Part shown: one piece after another, positions 1 to 5,278 of the stretch
Layout: the number at the start of each line of letters is the position of its first letter
Position numbering within the stretch: the first letter of the stretch is position 1
Assembly: GCA_035528235.1 (NCBI GenBank)
Contig: DATKZB010000379.1
Coordinates: forward strand, 1 to 5,839
DNA length: 5,839 bases
Direction: 5' to 3'
From: DATKZB01 sp035528235
GTDB lineage: Bacteria > Planctomycetota > Phycisphaerae > FEN-1346
Position numbers and translations under genes: made by a program
Notes under the pieces: generated by a model
The model's database searches: none
Told to the model about the DNA's origin: nothing
Seen by the model: the letters and a program-made list of their open reading frames with translations, nothing else

Positions 1-820
1 GAATAAGCGTGGCTTCGCTCCCCTGCGGCAAGGCGTAGGCCGTCGCGAGCCGCGACGCCATGAATGCCAGCCAGAAGCCCGACAGCAGCCCGGACGCTCC
101 CCTCTCGCCCACCTGCTTTTCGGTCAGGTAAGTGGTCGCCCACGTCGCCATCGTCGCCTCCAGCGGAGCGTAGAAGAACAGGGCCAGCGCGCACAGCCAC
201 ATCAGCGGATCCGCGAGCAACGTTCCCATTCCCATGCCCGCCGGCGCCGTGGCGCCTTCCTTGCCGGACGCCGGGCCCAGTGCTGAAAAGTCCACACCCA
301 CAGCCAGCACGGCTGTCAGCAGAACGAAGCCCGCCAGCAGGAGCAGGGCTCGTGTGAGCCCCAGGCGTCGCAGCAGGAACGCTGCGGACAGAGGGGTCAG
401 GAAGGCCCCGAGCCCGAAGAAGAAGCATGCCAGGTTCATGGAGTAGGCCTCTGTGCCGTGGAAGGCCAGAAGCGACAGCGGGTTGACCACGTTAATCAGG
501 ATCGCCCACCCGGCGCTCAGGAGCAATACCCCCAGCAACGCGGGCCAGTAGGTTCGCGACAAGGCCAACACCACCAGGCTTGCGGCCATGACCAGAGAGC
601 CACTGATCATCATCGGTTGCTTGCCGACCAGATCGGTGATGAAGCCCACGGAGAGCATCACGGGAATCATGGCGAAGCCGAATGTCGAGACCATCCCTCC
701 AACGCGGGCCTCGTCCATCTGGAGTTTCCGAGCCAGGGAGAGCTTCACGCTGCCCAGGAGGGCCACGCCCATGCCGGTGGCCAGCAGGGCCGCGATCGTC
801 ATCGGCTGAAGCAAGGTCAT
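1..820 (-). CDS. MFS permease, probably sugar (FHS/FucP-like), 3' end outside window
   Basis: This is a cytoplasmic-membrane transporter of the major facilitator superfamily. 273 residues are visible with no stop before the left edge, so roughly the last third is missing. About eight hydrophobic segments can be seen, near residues 8-25, 43-62, 71-88, 92-110, 129-149, 156-175, 206-225 and 245-265. The MFS motif A loop lies between segments 2 and 3 (GFITDLVGKQPMM, residues 59-71, with the G/D/G/K pattern). A Gly/Ala-rich loop at 180-203 matches the usual central break between the two six-helix halves. The stretches NLACFFFGLGAFLTP (129-143) and GLLSGFWLAFMASRL (244-258) recall FHS/FucP-type sugar permeases. 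That sub-family is inference, and the substrate and coupling ion are unknown. The start is fixed by an in-frame TGA inside the Shine-Dalgarno just upstream. The gene follows the oxidoreductase on the same strand after 121 bp, so they are probably one operon. Confidence 0.85.
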   Translation of the reverse strand, partial: MTLLQPMTIAALLATGMGVALLGSVKLSLARKLQMDEARVGGMVSTFGFAMIPVMLSVGFITDLVGKQPMMISGSLVMAASLVVLALSRTYWPALLGVLLLSAGWAILINVVNPLSLLAFHGTEAYSMNLACFFFGLGAFLTPLSAAFLLRRLGLTRALLLLAGFVLLTAVLAVGVDFSALGPASGKEGATAPAGMGMGTLLADPLMWLCALALFFYAPLEATMATWATTYLTEKQVGERGASGLLSGFWLAFMASRLATAYALPQGSEATLI

Positions 821-941
821 CGTTGGTCACCTCCGTCCGCTCCCGGGCGAGAGCAGGATGGCCCGGCCACACGGGATCCCCGCTGCGGTCCTGGTGCCTT
901 TGCTGGTCGGCCTCAATCGTATGAAACCGCTTGCCCGCCCG
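821..941 (-). other. Intergenic spacer between oxidoreductase and MFS genes
   Basis: This 121-bp gap lies between two genes in the same direction. Apart from the MFS ribosome binding site I see no convincing hairpin with a T tract and no clear promoter. Read-through transcription from the oxidoreductase gene is the simplest reading. Confidence 0.4.
827..834 (-). promoter_or_regulatory. Strong Shine-Dalgarno of the MFS gene
   Basis: On the minus strand this reads GGAGGTGA, six bases before the ATG at 820. It is a near-perfect anti-16S match. Its own TGA is in frame with the gene and closes off any longer start, so it decides the N-terminus. Confidence 0.75.
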
Positions 942-2262
942 TCAGATGCCGTGTCCCGCATGGTACGTCTGGCGGATGAGCGGGTCGGCCTCGGGCGCGT
1001 TGGTCGCCTTCATCTTGGCGGCGTCCCACTCGATCCGCTTCTGGAGGCGGACGGCGAGGACCCCCACCAGCAGCGCCTCGGTGAAGGGCCCCGAGTAGGC
1101 GAAGCCGGCCTTCGCCGCGTCGCTCTTGCGGTCCTTGACGGCCTGGACCCATTCCGCGCGATGGCCGGGCGAGCGCGGGATCGTCTTGGGCGGTGTCGCG
1201 AACTCCGCGCGCCGGGCCTTCGGGAAGAGCCGCGGCGGCCCCGACCATCCGTCGCACTGGATGATCCCCTTGTCGCCGACGAAGTAGATGCCGTTGTCGG
1301 GCAGCTTGAACCCGTCATCCAGGGCGGCGGGGCTCGGGGGCATCTTGCCGCCGTCGTACCATTTGACCTTGACGGCGGGCCGGTTGCCGCGCGCCGGGAA
1401 CTCGTACGTGATGATCTGCCAGGCCGGATACGATTCGGGCTTGAGCGGGCTCGTCTGGGCCTCGGCCGCCACGGGGGCGTCCAGATCGAGGGCATAGAAC
1501 GCCGGGTCCATGTTATGGACCGCCATGTCGCCCGGGGCGCCCGTGCCGAAGTCGAACCAGCCGCGCCATTTCACCGGCACGTAGGTCGGATGGTAAGGCC
1601 GACGCGGGGCGCCGCCGAGCCAGAGGTCCCAGTCGAGGTTGGCCGGGACGGGCGGCGTGTCGGTGGGCCGGTCGAGGGCCTGGGTCCAGAACGTCCCGGG
1701 TCCGGTCGCTCCAGCAATGGACCTCGCGGACCGTGCCGATCGCGCCGGCCAGGATGAACTCGCGCGTCAGGCGGATTCCCTCGCCACCGTGGCCCATGTT
1801 GCCCATCTGTGTCACGAGGCCGGTCTCCCGGGCGACGCGCGTCATCACGCGGCATTCCTCGATGCTGTGGGCCAGAGGCTTCTCGACGTAAACATGCTTG
1901 CCGGCGCGCATCGCGGCCAGGGCAATCGGCGCATGCATGTGGTCGGGCGTCGCGACGACGACGGCGTCGAGGTCCTTGGGCTTGTCGAGCAGGCGGCGAT
2001 AGTCCTTGAACGGCTTGGCGTCGGGAAACTTCTTGAAGGACCCGGCCGCGCGGCCCCAGTCGACGTCGCAGAGCGCGACGATGTTCTCCTTGGCGAAGGC
2101 GGCGTCGCCCAGCAAACCTCCGCCCTGGCCACCCGCGCCCACCCAGGCGAGGTTCAGCCGCTCGCTGGGCGGCGTCTGACCCTGGCCGAGCACGTGGCGG
2201 GGAACGATGGTGAGGCCGGCCGCCGTCGTGGCAGCCGCCCGGAGGAAGTCGCGTCGGTTCAT
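942..2262 (-). CDS. Tat-exported Gfo/Idh/MocA-family NAD(P)-dependent oxidoreductase, interrupted by a one-base frameshift
   Basis: This is a sugar or polyol dehydrogenase-type enzyme of the Gfo/Idh/MocA family. The N-terminus has a Tat signal (NRRDFLRAAATTAAG, residues 2-16), so the folded protein is probably exported. The Rossmann motif is VGAGGQGGG (41-49), and the family EKP motif is at 127-129 (HVYVEKPLAHS). After R187 (codon 1704-1702) the reading frame breaks. The extra base is about plus position 1701; dropping it gives SDRPGTFWTQALDRPTDT and an open frame to the TGA at 942-944, 439 residues in all. The restored C-terminal domain has WRGWFDFGTGAPGDMAVHNMD (W232-D252, with the family's D-x-G-x-G and GDM..H signature) and a typical end (KRIEWDAAKMKATNAPEAD, then RQTYHAGHGI). 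Without repair, translation runs out of frame to a stop at 1513-1515. The start at 2262 is chosen for the Tat signal and a GAGGG 9 bases upstream. Substrate unknown. It is either a recent pseudogene or a sequencing error. Confidence 0.88.
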
Positions 2263-2271
2263 GGTCCGTAG

Positions 2272-2276
2272 CCCTC
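2272..2276 (-). promoter_or_regulatory. Ribosome binding site of the oxidoreductase
   Basis: GAGGG on the minus strand, nine bases before the ATG at 2262. It supports starting at the Tat signal rather than at the in-frame GTG at 2430, which would add a charged, non-signal N-terminus. Confidence 0.5.
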
Positions 2277-2409
2277 GATCGGTTCGGCGTCCCTGCCCCT
2301 GCAGCCGATGGGCCCAGAGGCGTGCCGGCCGTATTCTATCCACGGCCACGCGGCGCCGCCAGCGTTCAGAAGCGGTAATCTCCATGCACAGCCTGACGCC
2401 CCTCTCGGG

Positions 2410-2452
2410 GCTGCCAGAAAAAACAGTCACACCCCCGAGGATGGACTTGCCT
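2410..2452 (+). repeat. 43-bp direct repeat, copy 1
   Basis: This begins GCTGCCAGAAAAAACAG and ends GGATGGACTTGCCT. It is identical over all 43 bases to 2579-2621, offset by 169 bp; the bases just outside differ on both sides. It has no coding content. The length and perfect identity point to a recent duplication or to two copies of an interspersed repeat family. Confidence 0.9.
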
Positions 2453-2519
2453 GATACTACAACGCCACTTGTTGCGCCGCAATGAACGCAACCTCATGGA
2501 TTAACCAAACTTACGCGCC

Positions 2520-2577
2520 GTAGCGCGGGGGTTTATCCCCCGCGTAGGATCCCGCGGGGGATAAACCCCCGCGCTAC
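2520..2577. repeat. Perfect 25-bp inverted repeat with palindromic arms (REP/MITE-like)
   Basis: The left arm (2520-2544) and right arm (2553-2577) are exact reverse complements around an 8-base spacer, TAGGATCC. Each arm contains its own palindrome: CGCGGGGG, a five-base A/T-rich loop, then CCCCCGCG (and the mirror image in the right arm). The DNA or RNA can therefore fold either as one long hairpin or as two adjacent short ones. This layout resembles REP pairs (BIMEs) and short non-autonomous elements. There is no transposase here and no T tract next to it that would make it a classic terminator. Confidence 0.88.
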
Positions 2578-2578
2578 A

Positions 2579-2621
2579 GCTGCCAGAAAAAACAGTCACA
2601 CCCCCGAGGATGGACTTGCCT
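2579..2621 (+). repeat. 43-bp direct repeat, copy 2
   Basis: An exact copy of 2410-2452. It begins one base after the right arm of the nested palindrome, so that side of the palindrome abuts the repeat while the other side is separated from copy 1 by 67 bp. It lies about 200 bp upstream of the beta-helix gene. Confidence 0.9.
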
Positions 2622-2660
2622 TAGGGCGCTGGTTTGTGCGGGGTCCGACCGTATACTGAG

Positions 2661-2718
2661 AGGGCACTTCCGGGAGAAGCCCGGTCGCCGAATGGCGAAG
2701 CCGACCTTTGCCCGGGAG
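2661..2718 (+). promoter_or_regulatory. Possible structured leader of the beta-helix gene
   Basis: Upstream of the start codon are two back-to-back perfect hairpins: CCGGG-AGAAG-CCCGG (2670-2684) and TCGCC-GAAT-GGCGA (2685-2698). They are enclosed by a GGGCA/TGCCC pair (2662-2666 with 2709-2713), giving a possible three-way junction. A competing fold pairs CTTCCGGG (2667-2674) with CCCGGGAG (2711-2718), using one G-U, and GGTCG (2683-2687) with CGACC (2702-2706). I do not recognise a known riboswitch family. G+C-rich DNA gives such pairings by chance, so this is tentative. Confidence 0.22.
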
Positions 2719-2814
2719 TTCTCGCCGAAAGAAGCGCTCTTGTGGACCGGATGTCTGCAGGCACGCCGCCGCGGCCGGGCGCGGCAGTGGGCCGAGCGGA
2801 GGGGAATCCCGGCC

Positions 2815-2819
2815 GGAGG
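2815..2819 (+). promoter_or_regulatory. Shine-Dalgarno of the beta-helix gene
   Basis: GGAGG, five bases before the ATG at 2825. It favours this start over the in-frame ATG at 2837 and over the upstream TTG at 2708. Confidence 0.65.
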
Positions 2820-2824
2820 CTTTC

Positions 2825-4246
2825 ATGACGCACCGCATGGCTACCCCGAGGCGGCTCTGCCGCTCGTCTACGCTTGGCCTCCTGGCCGCCGCGGCGCTCC
2901 TGCTGCTCTTGCCGCAGGCCCTCTACGGCGGCGCGGCTCCCCAGCGGGTGACCATCGGCAACGGCTCGGGGTACCTGCGTTACCCCACGGCGCAGGAAAC
3001 GCTCGGGCTCAAACCCGGCGACACGCTTTATATCGCCGCCGGCACCTACCGCGGCATGTCGCTCGGCAACCTTTCCGGTTCCGCGGCGGCCCCCATCACG
3101 GTGACGTGCGACCCCCAGGCGGTCTTCACCACCCGCGACCCCCAGCCCAACGAGTTCCCCAACATCGCCTTCGTGCGCTTCGAGGGCTTCCGGTTCGAGA
3201 AGTACAACAGCACCTGTATGCGCATCACCGGCGCGAGCCACGATCTGGTCTTCAAGGACTTTCGCATCACCGAGGCCTCGGGCTACAGCTTCCACATCTA
3301 CGACCGCACGAAGGTCTTCGACGGGACGAAGGAGAGCACGTTCTACAACTTCAAGTGGGAGGGTCTGGTCGTCGATGGCAAGACCAACGGCGCCGCCATC
3401 TCGAGCTCGGACTACCAACCCGTGTCCAACCTGGTGTCGGTGCTGCTGGATTTTGAGATCTACCGGTGCACCTTCAAGAACTTCGACAACAGCGCCGGTG
3501 CCTTCCCGGTGATCGGGCTGGACAAGTGCTTCAACCTCGAAGTGCACGGATGTACCTTCAGCGATATCGGCATGGCAAAGTCCCCCATCGGGCACAACGT
3601 CTGCATCTGCGGCGCGGGCTACTTCAAAGTGCACGACAACACGTTCACCCGGCAATGGGCCAACGACGTGCGCGTCTGGCCGATGAAACTCAACGCGCTG
3701 GGCTATGGCGGCAAGGACGCCGTCAACCGCTTCTACAACAACCTCAGTTGGGAGAAGCGGAAGTACGCGATGGTCGAGCACAACGCCGTGCCCCAGGCCG
3801 ACCTCGACCAGTCGTCGGGCCGCCTCTCCCGGACCTCGTCGGAGGTCTACTTCAACACGCTGTACCGGTCGAGGACTGCCGCTGACAGCAAGGACCCGTA
3901 CTGCGCCCCCTTGGTCGATGCATACGGATCGGATATCCTGATCAAACACAATCTCATCATTGAGCCGGAAGCGGACGTGCCGTTCGATTCCGCCCGGAAC
4001 TACGTTTACCATATCGGAACGGGTTCCCTGACCGGCATCGTGGCGGAGAACAACCTCGTGTTCAAGTCACTGGACCTGGCGGGCCTCGCGGACGCCGTGC
4101 GCTTTGTGCCCTCCGAGACGAGTCCGGCGAAGGATGCGGCCACCGGGCGCGTCGATTACATCTCCAAGGACCGCTACGGCAACAACCGTTACGTAGGCGC
4201 CGCGGCAGACGTGGGGGCTGTGGAGAGGCAGCAGGGCGACAGGTAA
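2825..4246 (+). CDS. Secreted right-handed parallel beta-helix protein
   Basis: 473 residues. The N-terminus is a Sec-type signal: positive residues at 4-13, a hydrophobic core at 17-30 (LGLLAAAALLLLLP), and likely cleavage near residue 37 (YGGA/APQ). The mature part opens with LKPGDTLYIAAGTYRG (62-77), typical of the first turn of beta-helix proteins in the pectate-lyase-like superfamily. Successive rung-like strands follow, such as FEIYRCTFKNF (210-220), LEVHGCTFSDIG (238-249), FKVHDNTFTRQW (267-278), NRFYNNLSWEK (301-311), ILIKHNLIIEPE (371-382) and GIVAENNLVFKS (404-415). It ends with SPAKDAAT (433-440) and RYVGAAADVGAVE (455-467), a common C-terminal cap of this group. Eight cysteines in the mature chain (95, 131, 215, 235, 243, 260, 262, 360) could form disulfides outside the cytoplasm. 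A role in binding or cleaving polysaccharide is inferred from the fold only; no catalytic set is assigned. It is divergent from the oxidoreductase and convergent with the LamG gene. Confidence 0.88.
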   Translation: MTHRMATPRRLCRSSTLGLLAAAALLLLLPQALYGGAAPQRVTIGNGSGYLRYPTAQETLGLKPGDTLYIAAGTYRGMSLGNLSGSAAAPITVTCDPQAVFTTRDPQPNEFPNIAFVRFEGFRFEKYNSTCMRITGASHDLVFKDFRITEASGYSFHIYDRTKVFDGTKESTFYNFKWEGLVVDGKTNGAAISSSDYQPVSNLVSVLLDFEIYRCTFKNFDNSAGAFPVIGLDKCFNLEVHGCTFSDIGMAKSPIGHNVCICGAGYFKVHDNTFTRQWANDVRVWPMKLNALGYGGKDAVNRFYNNLSWEKRKYAMVEHNAVPQADLDQSSGRLSRTSSEVYFNTLYRSRTAADSKDPYCAPLVDAYGSDILIKHNLIIEPEADVPFDSARNYVYHIGTGSLTGIVAENNLVFKSLDLAGLADAVRFVPSETSPAKDAATGRVDYISKDRYGNNRYVGAAADVGAVERQQGDR

Positions 4247-4321
4247 ACCCCCCTCCTGGCCAGTGGCCGTCCCCGCCACGCTCGAGGTCCGACGGCGGAT
4301 CGGAGGCTGGCCCGCGCGGCC
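4247..4321. other. Convergent intergenic gap
   Basis: 75 bp between the ends of the beta-helix and LamG genes. Only a weak five-base inverted repeat (TCCGA/TCGGA) is visible and there is no T tract on either strand, so no terminator is called. Confidence 0.4.
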
Positions 4322-5032
4322 CTACTTCAGTTCCGCCACCTGTTCGGGTGTCAGCGCCCGGTCGAAGAACCGCACCTCGTCGATGACGCCCGTGGCGGCC
4401 ACGTCGGCGGGACGGGCCCCGATCCACAGCGGGAAACTGTTCGTCGCCAGCGGGCCGGCCAAGGTGCCCTGGGCGTCTTGCTTGCCGTCGACGTAGAACG
4501 TGACGGTCTTGCCGTCGTTGACGCAAACCACCAGGTGCCACTGGCCGTCGGCCACCTTCGTGGTGCCCTCCAGGATGAACCGCGTCTGGCCCGCCTCGGC
4601 GTAATCCAGGATGCCGCTCAGGGTTCCGCTCATCGTGACCCAGACGTCGAGGTTGCGGCACTCCTTGGCCTCGGGGAACTCAGGCCCCCCGCGCCAGACG
4701 ATGTACTGGTAATTGCCCGTGTCCTGCAGGTTGACCCAGGCCGCGAAGGTGTACTGGGTCGAGTTCAGGTACGGCGCGCTGGCCACGAGCACGTACCCCT
4801 TGCCGTCGAAACTGACGGCCTTGCCGCGCCGGCCCTGGGTCCGCTTCAAGCCGCCCTGAATGGCACCGTGGTTGGGCCCCACGGCGTTCTTCACCGCGTC
4901 GCCGCTCGCCTCGTCGAAGGCCCAGTATCCTTCCAGGCCCACGGCCCTGCCGGCAACCGCGCCGCAGCCGCCCGCCAGGAGCAGGCCTGCCGATAACATA
5001 CATCCCACACCAATCACCCACATGGTTCTCAT
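4322..5032 (-). CDS. LamG/concanavalin-like jellyroll domain protein, putative lipoprotein
   Basis: 236 residues. It starts with a hydrophobic export signal (MWVIGVGCMLSAGLLLAGG) followed by C23. The sequence LAGGC is an acceptable though not ideal lipobox (Ala rather than Leu at -3), so lipid anchoring is likely but not certain. The rest is one LamG-like fold: GYWAFDEASGD (35-45) and the N-terminal strand KNAVGPNHGAIQGG (48-61); then SFDGKGYVLV (74-83), YTFAAWVNLQ (94-103), WHLVVCVNDGKTVTFYVDGK (165-184), and the closing GVIDEVRFFDRALTPEQVAEL (215-235), highly typical of this family. Such domains bind glycans or mediate surface contacts. There is no second catalytic domain, so it is more likely a binding protein than an enzyme. 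It converges on the beta-helix gene and is divergent from the zinc-ribbon gene. The start is supported by a good ribosome binding site. Confidence 0.9.
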   Translation of the reverse strand: MRTMWVIGVGCMLSAGLLLAGGCGAVAGRAVGLEGYWAFDEASGDAVKNAVGPNHGAIQGGLKRTQGRRGKAVSFDGKGYVLVASAPYLNSTQYTFAAWVNLQDTGNYQYIVWRGGPEFPEAKECRNLDVWVTMSGTLSGILDYAEAGQTRFILEGTTKVADGQWHLVVCVNDGKTVTFYVDGKQDAQGTLAGPLATNSFPLWIGARPADVAATGVIDEVRFFDRALTPEQVAELK

Positions 5033-5036
5033 GGTT

Positions 5037-5046
5037 CCACCTCTCT
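5037..5046 (-). promoter_or_regulatory. Shine-Dalgarno of the LamG gene
   Basis: AGAGAGGTGG on the minus strand, ending four bases before the ATG at 5032. It supports this start over the Met at residue 4. Confidence 0.6.
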
Positions 5047-5079
5047 GAAATGAACCGGCTCTTGGTCGTCATCATGTGC

Positions 5080-5101
5080 CACGGCTTGCTCGCAAGCCGT
5101 G
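5080..5101. repeat. Perfect 10-bp inverted repeat, 2-base spacer
   Basis: CACGGCTTGC (5080-5089) and GCAAGCCGTG (5092-5101) are exact reverse complements around TC. As RNA it forms a nine-bp stem with a CUCG loop. It lies 48 bp upstream of the LamG start in the divergent region. No T tract follows on either strand, so a terminator is unlikely; an operator, or a short interspersed palindrome, fits better. Confidence 0.7.
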
Positions 5102-5175
5102 AAAAGCCCGAAAAGAATGCCCACACGCGCCGGCAGGTATTGTGCGGCCCCCGAGCCCGTGAAGCAAGGCATCTT

Positions 5176-5221
5176 GCGCCGCCGCCGCGGGGCGACCGTG
5201 CCCGCCCCGTCCGTGCGGCGC
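5176..5221. repeat. Nested G+C-rich inverted repeats
   Basis: GCGCCGC (5176-5182) pairs with GCGGCGC (5215-5221). Inside it CGGGGCG (5188-5194) pairs with CGCCCCG (5203-5209) around an eight-base loop. Together they could form one interrupted stem. The sequence is low in complexity, so the pairing may be incidental. No gene ends just upstream on the plus strand, so a terminator role is not supported. Confidence 0.35.
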
Positions 5222-5232
5222 GGCATTTTGGG

Positions 5233-5262
5233 TTGCCCCGGCCACGGCCGGGGGCGTAACAT
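5233..5262 (+). promoter_or_regulatory. Weak promoter candidate containing a palindrome
   Basis: TTGCCC (5233-5238) and TAACAT (5257-5262) are 18 bases apart and resemble a weak sigma-70 promoter for the zinc-ribbon gene. Between and overlapping them is a perfect inverted repeat, CCCCGGCC (5236-5243) and GGCCGGGG (5246-5253), placed where a repressor would compete with RNA polymerase. The palindrome is certain; the promoter and operator roles are guesses. Confidence 0.22.
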
Positions 5263-5269
5263 ACTGCGG

Positions 5270-5274
5270 GGAGG
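5270..5274 (+). promoter_or_regulatory. Shine-Dalgarno of the zinc-ribbon gene
   Basis: GGAGG within a GGGGAGGGG run, four bases before the ATG at 5279. It identifies the start of a gene that has no stop within the window. Confidence 0.5.
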
Positions 5275-5278
5275 GGTT

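Larger units (their letters stand above)
2263..2824. other. 562-bp divergent intergenic region with repeats and no gene
   Basis: This stretch separates the divergent oxidoreductase and beta-helix genes, so both promoters should lie here. I find no plausible protein in it. It holds, from left to right: a small GC hairpin with a four-base loop (2398-2411), the first copy of a 43-bp direct repeat (2410-2452), 67 bp of unremarkable sequence, a 58-bp nested palindrome (2520-2577), the second direct-repeat copy (2579-2621), and a hairpin-rich leader (2661-2718). Weak -10-like hexamers exist: TAGAAT on the minus strand (2338-2333) and TATACT on the plus strand (2652-2657). Neither has a good -35 partner, so no promoter is called. 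Confidence 0.6.

Noticed and set aside
858..1757. Plus-strand open frame of 299 residues opposite the oxidoreductase
   Set aside because: It is rich in Arg, Gly and Val in a shadow pattern and overlaps a recognised family in the opposite direction.
2263..2430. N-terminal extension of the oxidoreductase from the GTG at 2430
   Set aside because: It would put 56 charged residues before an obvious Tat signal; the ATG at 2262 has its own ribosome binding site.
2520..2577. Nested palindrome as a rho-independent terminator
   Set aside because: It lies between divergent genes, so no transcript needs to end there, and no T tract follows on either strand.
2410..2621. 43-bp repeats as target-site duplications of an insertion sequence
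   Set aside because: They are far longer than normal duplications, and only 126 bp lie between them with no transposase or terminal inverted repeats at the boundaries.
2708..2824. N-terminal extension of the beta-helix protein from the TTG at 2708
   Set aside because: It would bury the signal peptide; GGAGG five bases before 2825 fixes the start.
2621..4012. Long minus-strand open frame of 463 residues opposite the beta-helix gene
   Set aside because: It is antisense to a convincing secreted protein, has no family-like motifs, and arises from G+C-rich codon structure.
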